Assembly: GCF_900102785.1 (NCBI RefSeq)
Contig: NZ_FNGC01000002.1
Span: forward strand, 310,001-374,000
DNA from: Arthrobacter sp. ok362
GTDB lineage: Bacteria; Actinomycetota; Actinomycetes; Actinomycetales; Micrococcaceae
Length of the DNA: 64,000 nt
Reading direction: 5' to 3'
Shown: positions 52,213 through 60,276 of the stretch, one piece after another
Numbering within the stretch: position 1 is the stretch's first letter
How the letters are laid out: the number at the start of each line of letters is the position of its first letter
Notes under the pieces: model-generated
Database searches by the model: none
The model's input: the letters and a program-made list of their open reading frames with translations, nothing else
Told to the model about the DNA's origin: nothing
Made by a program: the position numbers and the translations under genes

Positions 52213-53085
52213 ATGCGATACGTAGTCGGCTATACACCCACCGAACGCGGCGCGGACGCCATCGCACTGGCGTCGGCCATGGCCCGCGCACAGGGAGCGC
52301 ATCTCGACCTGGTCTATGTGGTGGACCGGCACACGCCCTATGTGGCGATGAACCCGGAAGGAAACCGGGTCAGCGCCGCGGAGCAGCAGGTCCTTTCCGC
52401 GGAACGCCAGGGAATGGAACTGGTCCCTGAGGGCCTGGAGGCGCACTTCCATGTCCGCCAGGCGGAATCGTTCGCAGCTGGCCTGATCGAAGCCGCACTC
52501 GAGTACAGGGCCGGCCTGATTGTGGTGGGTGCGGCAAGCAGTGGCCTGTTTAAGCGCCATACCGTAGGTAACGTGGCCAACGCCCTGCTGCACGCCGCCC
52601 CGGTTCCGGTGGCCCTGGCGCCGCGCGGCTACCGCAGGACCGAAGCCGTCACGCGCCTGACCCTCGCGGTGGGCCAGCGCGTCGGAGCGGAGGCGGCGAT
52701 CGATGTCGCGATCGAATCCGCCGAGCGCCGCGGCGTCCCCCTTCGGCTGGTCTCCCTCGTGGAACTGGACGTAGAGGGAGACGGTGGGGAAAACGTCAAC
52801 GCTGCCCACATCCACGCCAACACCGTTCTGACCGCCGCCGCGGCCCGTCTGCCAGAGGGCCACCACGTCAGTGTGGAGGTCGCCCACGGCCGCACGATCG
52901 AGGAAGCAATCGACGATCTGGAATGGGACGACGGCGAGGTCATGATTGTCGGGTCCTCCCGCCTGGCGGAGAAGTACAAGCTGTTCATCGGCAGCACGGC
53001 CTACAAGGTGCTGCGGGCGCTCCCCGTTCCGATGGTCGTGGTCCCGCGCGACTACCAGCGAGTGGATACGTTCCCGGAGGTCTGA
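52213..53085 (+). CDS. Universal stress protein, tandem UspA domains
   Basis: 290 aa with two UspA halves: RYVVGYTPTERGADAIALASAMA... ending VVGAASSGLFKRHTVGNVANALLHAAPVPVALAP, and a second half ending MIVGSSRLAEKYKLFIGSTAYKVLRALPVPMVVVP. G-x(9)-G-type nucleotide-binding segments are recognisable. It probably acts in stress or stationary phase. ATG 52213 has AAGGGG 7 bases upstream. Its 3' end overlaps the converging methyltransferase gene by 34 bases. Confidence 0.88.
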   Translation: MRYVVGYTPTERGADAIALASAMARAQGAHLDLVYVVDRHTPYVAMNPEGNRVSAAEQQVLSAERQGMELVPEGLEAHFHVRQAESFAAGLIEAALEYRAGLIVVGAASSGLFKRHTVGNVANALLHAAPVPVALAPRGYRRTEAVTRLTLAVGQRVGAEAAIDVAIESAERRGVPLRLVSLVELDVEGDGGENVNAAHIHANTVLTAAAARLPEGHHVSVEVAHGRTIEEAIDDLEWDDGEVMIVGSSRLAEKYKLFIGSTAYKVLRALPVPMVVVPRDYQRVDTFPEV

Positions 53086-53957
53086 GGCCGCGGGGCCAGG
53101 ACCGCCCAGTACGCGGGAATGCTGCCGGGCGGTCCACCGGCCTCCATCGGGTTGGTCCTCAGGACGGTGGCACCCTCCGCGATGAGGGTCCAGCGGTCCG
53201 CGGGAAACACGCGCGAGCGTTGCCCGGCACCGAATTGGCCCGGTTTCGGCAGGGCAGAAATGGCCTGGCGGAGCGGTCCGGGGATCTTCTCGCCCGTGGC
53301 GCCCAGCCCCCGCAGGTAGCTGAGCGCGCCGCCCGCGACGTTTGTCTCGACGAGGTAGATCCGTCCCCGGGTGCCGAGGAGGGCTTCGATGGAGCCCGCG
53401 AGGCATGCCTGCCGTCGCCGGCTAAGGATGTGGAACACGCCGCGGACAAAGACGTTGGCGTCGCCGAGTTCGCGCGCCAGCCCGGCTGCCGCGGCCGGCT
53501 GCGTGGCATCCAGGCTCCGGAAACTGAGGCCCGGGACATGCGGCTGCGCGCAATGCGCGGCTGCCACGGCCTCGGGTGAGACGTCGACGCCTAGGACCGA
53601 GGGGAAGATTTCTGTCAGCCGCCGTGTGATGGAGCCGTTCCCGCAGCCGAGATCGATCATGGGAAGGCTGGTATCCATCGCGCCGGCCATTGCCTGCAGG
53701 TGGTGCCGGATCTCTTCGTTCCCGGCGCCGGGGGCGGCATCCCAGATGATCGGTTCCCGGAGGGAACCAAGGGAGACTCCGCGCCAGAAGGCATCCCAGC
53801 GTCGGTCCGGGCTGCTGGGACGGTGCAGGGACAGTACCGCGACCCTGGCTGCCAGCCGGAGCGTGTCCGCCGCACTGTGCAGGCCCGTCCCGCTTGTGTG
53901 TGTGGCTGTTTTGGGCGTGTCCGTTTTGGGCGTGCCCGCCGGAACCGGTCCGCTCAC
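53052..53957 (-). CDS. SAM-dependent class I methyltransferase
   Basis: 301 aa. Motif I is MIDLGCGNGSITRRL, then VLGVDVSPEAVAAA and the post-motif region FVRGVFHILS. The substrate is unknown. GTG 53957 overlaps the stop of the GGDEF-EAL gene by 4 bases (GTGA), so the two are translationally coupled. Its 3' end overlaps the universal stress protein gene on the opposite strand. Confidence 0.85.
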   Translation of the reverse strand: MSGPVPAGTPKTDTPKTATHTSGTGLHSAADTLRLAARVAVLSLHRPSSPDRRWDAFWRGVSLGSLREPIIWDAAPGAGNEEIRHHLQAMAGAMDTSLPMIDLGCGNGSITRRLTEIFPSVLGVDVSPEAVAAAHCAQPHVPGLSFRSLDATQPAAAAGLARELGDANVFVRGVFHILSRRRQACLAGSIEALLGTRGRIYLVETNVAGGALSYLRGLGATGEKIPGPLRQAISALPKPGQFGAGQRSRVFPADRWTLIAEGATVLRTNPMEAGGPPGSIPAYWAVLAPRPQTSGNVSTRW

Positions 53958-55486
53958 GCGAGGGGACCATCTCTGTGCGCGAGCAGATCCGTCATGTCCG
54001 ACACCGGCAGCGGACGGCTGAAGAAGTACCCCTGACCGAATTCGCAGTTCAGCTGCCGCAGCCTGTTCGCTTGCTCCCTGTCCTCGATGCCCTCGGCGAC
54101 GGCGCCCAGTCCGGCCGAATGGATCAGTTGCAGGATGGCCGCGACGAATGCCTCCTGTTGCCGGTCTGTGGTCAGTCCGTGGAGCAGGGACTTGTCGATC
54201 TTTGCCTGCGCGGCCGGAAGGGTGCGCAGGTAGCTGATGGACGAATAGCCCGTGCCGAAGTCGTCGATCTCGATCCGGACGCCGAGATCATTGAGCGACT
54301 GCATGGTGGCTGCCACTTCCGGGCCGCCGCGCATGATCGCGGTTTCGGTGATCTCGATTGAGACCTGGCAGGGGTCGACGCCGTGCCGGGCCAACAGGCT
54401 TTCGACATAGGGCGCCAGATCGACGTGGTGCAGGTCCGCAGGGGAGAGATTGATGTGCGTGCTGAAGTCCGCCGGAAGCCCGGGATTGGACTTCCATCGG
54501 CCGGTTTGCGCGATGGCGTTCCGGAGCACCCAGTGGCCGATTTCCACGGTGAGCCCGGCCTCGTCGGCGGCGTCGAGGAAGGTATCCGGCGCCAGCAGGC
54601 CCAAAGCGGGGTGGCGCCAGCGGATCAGGGCCTCGGCGCCGGCAATGGCTCCGGTGCGCAGGTCCATGATGGGCTGGTATTCCAGCTCGAGCTGGTCCAT
54701 CGCCAGCGCCGTCCTCAGCTCCGCCACCTGGTGGACGCGCTGCTTGGCGGCATCGTGCATGGCCGCGGAAAAGACCAGGAGGGTGTCCCGGCCGCGTTTC
54801 TTGGCCTCATGCATGGCGATGTCGGCATCACGGATGAGTTCCTCGCTGCGCAGGCCAGGTTCCCCCAGCCGGACACCGGTTCCTGCCGTAAGGCCGACTG
54901 CGACCCCGCCGGCGACGATTCTGTCCTTCAGCGATTCGCCGAGCCGGGCCGCGATCTGCAGCACGGCCTCCGTGTCCTGGTCCGCGACGAGCACGGCGAA
55001 CTCGTCGCCGCTGAGGCGTGCGATCAGGTGGCCGGCCCCGGCCGCCTGGCTAAGCCGCTGGGCCGCTTCGCGCAGCACGGCGTCCCCCGCGGCGTGGCCG
55101 AGGCTGTCGTTGATGAGCCGGAAGGAATCGAGGTCCAGCAGGATGAGGGCCGGCTGGTGTCCCGCGCCGGCCCCGGCAACGGCTTCGGCCGCTTTTTCCT
55201 GCAGCAGCGAGCGGCTCGCCAGGCCGGTCAGCTCGTCGGTGTTGATGACGCGCCGGAGTTCGGCTTTGGCCGCCTCGAGGAGAGCGGTCCGCTCGGCGAC
55301 CCGGACTTCCAGGTCCTCGTACATGCTTTGGAGCTCTTCGGCCAGCAGGTTGATGCCGGTGGTGACGGCGTCAATGCCGTCCCGTGCCGGTGAGACTGGC
55401 AGGCGGTTCGACAGATCGCCCGAGGACAGTACGACGATGCCGTCCACGAGTTCCTCGAGGCGGCGGTCATCCTCACGCCCTGTCAT
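53954..55486 (-). CDS. GGDEF-EAL cyclic-di-GMP protein
   Basis: 510 aa, cytoplasmic. A HAMP-like helix region and coiled coil (residues 1-80) lead into GGDEF (about 80-245). That domain's signature reads SGDEF (159-163), so cyclase activity is doubtful. The EAL domain (about 255-505) keeps its catalytic set: EAL at 285-287, INLSP, EITETA, IDDFGTGYSS, KIDKS, AEGIE and GQGY. It is most likely a phosphodiesterase with a regulatory GGDEF. It overlaps the STAS-like gene by 14 bases and the methyltransferase by 4. Confidence 0.92.
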   Translation of the reverse strand: MTGREDDRRLEELVDGIVVLSSGDLSNRLPVSPARDGIDAVTTGINLLAEELQSMYEDLEVRVAERTALLEAAKAELRRVINTDELTGLASRSLLQEKAAEAVAGAGAGHQPALILLDLDSFRLINDSLGHAAGDAVLREAAQRLSQAAGAGHLIARLSGDEFAVLVADQDTEAVLQIAARLGESLKDRIVAGGVAVGLTAGTGVRLGEPGLRSEELIRDADIAMHEAKKRGRDTLLVFSAAMHDAAKQRVHQVAELRTALAMDQLELEYQPIMDLRTGAIAGAEALIRWRHPALGLLAPDTFLDAADEAGLTVEIGHWVLRNAIAQTGRWKSNPGLPADFSTHINLSPADLHHVDLAPYVESLLARHGVDPCQVSIEITETAIMRGGPEVAATMQSLNDLGVRIEIDDFGTGYSSISYLRTLPAAQAKIDKSLLHGLTTDRQQEAFVAAILQLIHSAGLGAVAEGIEDREQANRLRQLNCEFGQGYFFSRPLPVSDMTDLLAHRDGPLA

Positions 55487-55877
55487 GACCCTGCGCGGTC
55501 AGCCAGCGGACCGCCTCATCGCTGTTGGTGAAAAAGCGTGTCGGAACCGGCGCCGAATTCACGCCCAGGAAGAAATTGGCGAGAACCCGGTCCACGGCGG
55601 ACGAGCCGAGGAGCGCGATTGCCGAGGCGTCGCAGCGCTTGGCGAACACGGCCCGCGCGGCCCTGCTGACGGAATCAGTGGTGGCCATGTCGATCAGCAG
55701 CGGCGTGGGCCGGCCGCCGCACACTTCATTGACACGATCCATGGCCAGTTGGGCGTTGGGAGCATCAATCACGACGTCCCGGGCCCACTCGAGGCGCAGG
55801 ATGCCGCTGCTGTCGAAGTCCAGGGACGAGATGTCGCGCCTGCCCGGAGTTTCACGATCCTCTTCTGGCACCAGCAA
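55473..55877 (-). CDS. Small STAS/SpoIIAA-like protein
   Basis: 134 aa, alternating beta/alpha pattern (LLIDMATTDSVSRAARAVFAKRCDASAIALLGSSAVDRVLANFFLG) ending FFTNSDEAVRWLTAQG. This is the look of the actinobacterial SpoIIAA/STAS-like family (DUF7793-type). The first gene of a three-gene overlapping set with the GGDEF-EAL protein and methyltransferase; it may be a partner or sensor for the phosphodiesterase. Confidence 0.7.
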   Translation of the reverse strand: MLVPEEDRETPGRRDISSLDFDSSGILRLEWARDVVIDAPNAQLAMDRVNEVCGGRPTPLLIDMATTDSVSRAARAVFAKRCDASAIALLGSSAVDRVLANFFLGVNSAPVPTRFFTNSDEAVRWLTAQGHDRA

Positions 55878-55961
55878 TCCTCAATGTCGCCCCAACGGTT
55901 TGCACTCATGATGACACTAATGCACAGGGGGCGCAGGCAGTAACCCGTCGGTGTAGTAGCG

Positions 55962-56987
55962 CTAGGCGGCGGCGCGGGCCAATTTTCGGGTCACGGAGTT
56001 CTTCCGGGCAGTGTGCAGCATGTCCACCGTCAGCACGAGCAGCGCCAGCCAGACGACGCCGAAACCGACCCAGCGGTCCGGGGTCATGGTTTCCTTGAAC
56101 ACGACGAGCGCGACGATGAACTGCAGGACAGGTGCGAAGTACTGCAGCAGGCCGATCGTTGTCATCGGCAGCCGGCGGGCAGAGGCCCCGAAGAACAGCA
56201 GCGGGACCGCGGTGATGACGCCCGACGCCACCAGCAGCCAAAAATGCCCCGCACCGTTCGAGGCCAGACTTGCCGCCCCGCTGACCGCGAGGAAGATCAT
56301 CGTGGCCGCGGCCACTGGCGCCAGCACGATCGTCTCCACGGTGAGGCTCGTGATCGCGTCCGCCCGCGGGCCAACATGCTTCTTGACAAATCCGTACAGT
56401 CCGAAGCTCAGCGCCAGCGTCAGCGCGATCCAGGGGAGCTTGCCGTAGGAGACCGTCAGCACTCCGACGGCAACGAAACCGATGCCGACGGCGGCCCACT
56501 GCAGCGGCCGCAGCTTCTCCTTCAGGACAAAGACTCCCAGCAACACGGAGACCAGCGGGTTGATGAAATAGCCCAAAGAGGCTTCGACGGCCTGGCCGGT
56601 GGTCACGCCGTAGGTATACGTCAGCCAGTTCACCGCGATCAGAACTGCGGCGATGGACAGCGGGCCAATCACCGTGCGGTTGCGGAATGCGGCGCCGAGC
56701 ACCCGCCAGGAGCGGGTGACGGTGATCAGCAGGGTGCAAAACAGAAGTGACCAGACCACCCGGTTGGCCACGATCTCGACGGCGCCGGCGGGTGCCAGCA
56801 CAAAGAAATACAGGGGCAGCAGTCCCCAGAGCCCGTAAGCGCCGATGCCGAACAGGATCCCCGCCGTCGTGTCCTTGTCTACCTGCGCCGGTCCAGCCGG
56901 CCGGGCCGGCGCAGACCCTGTTGCAGCGGCTGCGGCGCTCGTCGCTGTCAGTGGGGCGGGGGAGAAGGATCCATCGGGCTTAGGCAC
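55962..56987 (-). CDS. rarD: RarD-type EamA-family transporter
   Basis: 341 aa with ten TM segments, EamA/DMT superfamily. GILFGIGAYGLWGLLPLYFFVLAPAGAVEIVANRVVWSLL is the RarD signature region, followed by ALSFGLYGFVKKHVG. Role in vivo is poorly known (permease). The first ~40 residues are an Ala/Pro-rich extension. GTG 56987 has TGTTAT 7 bases upstream (minus strand), a leaderless layout. Confidence 0.88.
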   Translation of the reverse strand: MPKPDGSFSPAPLTATSAAAAATGSAPARPAGPAQVDKDTTAGILFGIGAYGLWGLLPLYFFVLAPAGAVEIVANRVVWSLLFCTLLITVTRSWRVLGAAFRNRTVIGPLSIAAVLIAVNWLTYTYGVTTGQAVEASLGYFINPLVSVLLGVFVLKEKLRPLQWAAVGIGFVAVGVLTVSYGKLPWIALTLALSFGLYGFVKKHVGPRADAITSLTVETIVLAPVAAATMIFLAVSGAASLASNGAGHFWLLVASGVITAVPLLFFGASARRLPMTTIGLLQYFAPVLQFIVALVVFKETMTPDRWVGFGVVWLALLVLTVDMLHTARKNSVTRKLARAAA

Positions 56988-57117
56988 AAGATCAATAACA
57001 CCACCTGTGCGGCGACTATTCCTGCCGATCGGAGCGCGAGCCAGCCGGCGACATTTAGAATAGGGGCCTGTGCGCTGTATCTACTGGCGCTGTCCCTAAG
57101 ACTCAGAAGGGCTCCCG

Positions 57118-58554
57118 GTGTCCAACTCGGCCGAATCCCCATCCACTCGTCCCCTCCGTGTCGCGATTGTTGGCGCCGGTCCGGCCGGCGTCTACGCCGC
57201 GGACATCCTGACGAAGTCCAATGAGGTCAAAGACGGCGACTTCCAGGTCAGCATCGATCTCTTCGAGGCATATCCGGCACCGTACGGCCTTATCCGGTAT
57301 GGGGTGGCTCCTGACCATCCGCGGATCAAGGGGATCGTCAACGCGCTGCACAAGGTCCTGGATCGCGGCGACATCCGGTTCCTCGGCAACGTCACCTATG
57401 GCCAGGATCTGACGCTGCATGACTTCCGGGCGTTCTACGACGCCGTCATCTTCTCCACCGGCGCCATCAAGGACGCGGACCTGGATATTCCCGGGATCGG
57501 CCTGGAGGGTTCCTTCGGCGGGGCAGACTTCGTCTCCTGGTACGACGGCCACCCCGATGTGCCGCGGGACTGGCCGCTGGAGGCCAAGGAGATTGCGGTG
57601 ATCGGCAACGGCAACGTGGCCCTCGATGTGGCCCGCATGCTGGTCAAGCACGCTGATGAACTCCTGGTCACCGAAATCCCGGACAACGTCTACCGGGCCC
57701 TGAAGGATTCGCCGGTCACCGACGTCCACGTTTTTGGCCGCCGCGGCCCGGCCCAGGTGAAGTTCACGCCGCTGGAGCTGCGCGAACTCAGCCACGCCAA
57801 AGACGTGGACATCGTCCTGTACCCGGAGGATTTCGACTTCGACGAGGCCTCGGACGAGGCCATCCGCAGCAACAACCAGGTACGGACCATGGTCAACACC
57901 CTGACGAACTGGCTCGTCGAGGAGCATGCCGAGGCCGAGGAACCGTCCTCGCGCCGGCTGCACCTGCACTTCCTGCACAGCCCCGTCGAGATCCATGACG
58001 ACGCCGCGAACCCCGGCAAGGTCGCCGGCATCAAGTTCGAACGCATGCAGCTGGACGGCACCGGGAATGTCAAGGGCACCGGGGAGTTCATCGACTACCC
58101 GGTCCAGGCCGTCTACCGGGCGATCGGCTACCACGGTTCGCCGCTGGATGAGCTGGAATACGATGCACGCCGCGGCGTTGTCCCGAACGAGGGCGGCCGG
58201 GTGCTCGATGCCGAGGGAAACGCCGTGCCCGGGATCTACGCCACGGGCTGGATCAAGCGCGGTCCGGTCGGGCTGATCGGCCACACCAAGGGCGACGCGC
58301 TGGAGACCATCGGCTTCCTGCTGGAGGACCGGCTGACCCTGCCGCCGGCGCAGAACCCGGACCCGCAGGCCATCATCGACCTGCTCCAGGAGCGGGGCAT
58401 CGAGTACACCACGTGGGAAGGGTGGATCAAGCTCGACGCCCACGAGCTCGCCCTCGGAGCGGAGTGGTCCGCGGCGGCATCCGCCAACGGGATCGAACGG
58501 GAGCGCATCAAGGTTGTGCCGCGCGAACACATGATTGAGATTTCGCGCGACTAG
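57118..58554 (+). CDS. Ferredoxin-NADP reductase (FprA type), copy 2
   Basis: 478 aa, a close paralogue of the 35854 gene, sharing long blocks such as RYGVAPDHPRIKGIVNALH and ATGWIKRGPVGLIGHTKGDA. FAD motif is VAIVGAGPAGVYAADIL; NADP motif is AVIGNGNVALDVARML. It differs mainly at both ends and at about residues 240-290. GTG 57118 has GAAGG 7 bases upstream. No sulfur genes adjoin and no flanking palindromes are seen, so it may serve other ferredoxin pathways. Confidence 0.92.
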   Translation: MSNSAESPSTRPLRVAIVGAGPAGVYAADILTKSNEVKDGDFQVSIDLFEAYPAPYGLIRYGVAPDHPRIKGIVNALHKVLDRGDIRFLGNVTYGQDLTLHDFRAFYDAVIFSTGAIKDADLDIPGIGLEGSFGGADFVSWYDGHPDVPRDWPLEAKEIAVIGNGNVALDVARMLVKHADELLVTEIPDNVYRALKDSPVTDVHVFGRRGPAQVKFTPLELRELSHAKDVDIVLYPEDFDFDEASDEAIRSNNQVRTMVNTLTNWLVEEHAEAEEPSSRRLHLHFLHSPVEIHDDAANPGKVAGIKFERMQLDGTGNVKGTGEFIDYPVQAVYRAIGYHGSPLDELEYDARRGVVPNEGGRVLDAEGNAVPGIYATGWIKRGPVGLIGHTKGDALETIGFLLEDRLTLPPAQNPDPQAIIDLLQERGIEYTTWEGWIKLDAHELALGAEWSAAASANGIERERIKVVPREHMIEISRD

Positions 58555-58697
58555 CCCGTGCCGGGGCCGCTGCTGAGGCGGCCGGCTGTGCTGGCTGAGG
58601 AACAGAGACGTGCGTTTCCAAACTTCCCGCCCGGAACTAGACTGGGCCGGACGTGGCGGCCTCCGGCACGCCGTCGAGCCCGTCCGGTGGGAGTTCA

Positions 58698-60077
58698 ATG
58701 AGGAATCTGGTCCATCCGGCAGCACTGTTACCGCCAGCAGGCGGGGTCTCCGCAGCGCTGCGCCAGCAGCATGCCAGTGCCGGGCACGAGGAACTGGACT
58801 TGCGGGGACCCGATTTCCCCGCGGACCTGCACCTGCGCGGACTCAGCAGCCTGGTCCAGGAGTCGTGGCGGCGGTCGGTGGAACTGCAGGCCAACCCGGA
58901 CAACCCCGAGGCGCCGCTGGCCATGGACCGCGAAGAACTCGAAGAGTACCGCCGCCAGCATCCGCTCGCGGCCATCATGCCCGTGATCCACAAGCTCCTC
59001 GTCCTGCCGAGCCATGACAGCGGGATGCTGGTGGCCGTGGGGGACGAGGTCGGCAGGCTGCTCTGGGTGGAAGGCGACGCCGCCTTGCAGCGTCGGGCCG
59101 AGGGCATGATGTTTGTCCCGGGCGCCGACTGGTCCGAGGCGACAGTCGGCACCAGCGCCCCGGGCACCGCGCTGGCCCTCGGCCGGGGCATCCAGATCTC
59201 CGGTGCAGAACACTACAAGCGTTCGGTGCATCCGTGGAGCTGCACGGCTGTGCCCTTCCACGATCCGGATTCCGGCGCCTTGCTGGGGGTCGTGGACATT
59301 ACCGGTACGGAGTCGGCGGTGGCCCCGCATACGTTGTCGCTAGTTGAAGCGACGGTCGCCGCGGCCCAGGCGCACCTGCGGGTGGAACGGCTGCAGCTGG
59401 CCGCGGGCCAGTCCTCGCCGTCCCGGCGACGAAGCCCGGCCGCGCCGAAAACGGTGGGGGTGCCGGCTGCCAACAGCCTGTACCGCAACAGCCTGCAGCT
59501 GCTCGGCCGTGATCAGGCACTGCTCAGCATCGACGGCCGCACCGTGGCCCTGTCCGCACGGCACAGTGAGATCCTGGCCCTGCTCAGCACCCACCCCGGA
59601 GGGCTGAACGCCGAGGAGCTGTGCGCCCTCCTGTACCCCGGGGAAGCCTCCACCATGACGCTGCGTGCGGAAATGGTGCGCCTGCGCAAGGTCCTGCACC
59701 AGCTCAATCCCGGCGCCGTCCCGGAATCACGCCCCTACCGGCTGCCGCTGGACCTCGTTCCGGACTCCGGGCAGGTGCTGAACTGCCTGCAGCGCGGAGC
59801 ACACCGGATCGCGCTGGAAATCTACCGCGGCGCCGTCCTGCCGCGCTCCGAAGCCCCTGGCATCGTGGAACTTCGGGCCAGGGTCTCCGCGCTTATGCGC
59901 GAGGTCCTGCTGACCGACGGCAGTCCCGAATCGCTGCTGAAGTACGCCGAGCTGCCCGAGGCAAGGGACGACGTCGACGTCCGGACCGCCGCGCTCAAGC
60001 TGCTGGCGCCCCGCTCGCCCAAGCGGGCCGCCGTCGTCGCCGATCTGGAACGACTGGACCGGGAGCTGCGCGCCTGA
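58698..60077 (+). CDS. GAF-domain transcriptional regulator of the aldehyde dehydrogenase locus
   Basis: 459 aa. A GAF sensor (about residues 70-220; MLVAVGDEVGRLLWVEGDA, GTSAPGTALALGRGIQISGAEHY, WSCTAVPFHDPDSGALLGVVDITG) resembles the N-terminus of AcoR-type activators, but no AAA+ domain follows. Instead a C-terminal winged-helix-like part is seen (ALSARHSEILALLSTHPGGLNAEELCALLY...RAEMVRLRKVL). It probably activates the downstream aldehyde dehydrogenase. Start: ATG 58698 has GGGAG 4 bases upstream; GTG 58653 (TAGACT 9 bases before) is an alternative. Confidence 0.8.
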   Translation: MRNLVHPAALLPPAGGVSAALRQQHASAGHEELDLRGPDFPADLHLRGLSSLVQESWRRSVELQANPDNPEAPLAMDREELEEYRRQHPLAAIMPVIHKLLVLPSHDSGMLVAVGDEVGRLLWVEGDAALQRRAEGMMFVPGADWSEATVGTSAPGTALALGRGIQISGAEHYKRSVHPWSCTAVPFHDPDSGALLGVVDITGTESAVAPHTLSLVEATVAAAQAHLRVERLQLAAGQSSPSRRRSPAAPKTVGVPAANSLYRNSLQLLGRDQALLSIDGRTVALSARHSEILALLSTHPGGLNAEELCALLYPGEASTMTLRAEMVRLRKVLHQLNPGAVPESRPYRLPLDLVPDSGQVLNCLQRGAHRIALEIYRGAVLPRSEAPGIVELRARVSALMREVLLTDGSPESLLKYAELPEARDDVDVRTAALKLLAPRSPKRAAVVADLERLDRELRA

Positions 60078-60178
60078 GCCGTTGCAGCGTGCCGGGACAT
60101 CCGGGTGGTGACCAGGCATGGGCCCACGCCTGCCGGGTTCCCTGGCCGAGCTTGCGAGGTTAGGGGGCAGGTGGGGAC

Positions 60179-60225
60179 GGTTGCAACCTGACTGCAACCT
60201 TAGCGCCCCTACGCTGAGTGCAACG
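60179..60225 (+). promoter_or_regulatory. aldehyde dehydrogenase promoter with TGCAACC repeats
   Basis: TGCAACC occurs at 60182-60188 and 60193-60199, exactly 11 bp apart. A third TGCAACG is at 60219-60225. The first lies in the palindrome GGTTGCAACC (60179-60188). TACGCT (60210-60215) is a -10 candidate, so the pair overlaps the -35 region. Probable operator of the adjacent GAF regulator (inferred). Confidence 0.5.
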
Positions 60226-60276
60226 GGGGCCGGAAGCGCCTTGCTGCCCCCATCTTGCACAGCAAAGGAGCTAGCA

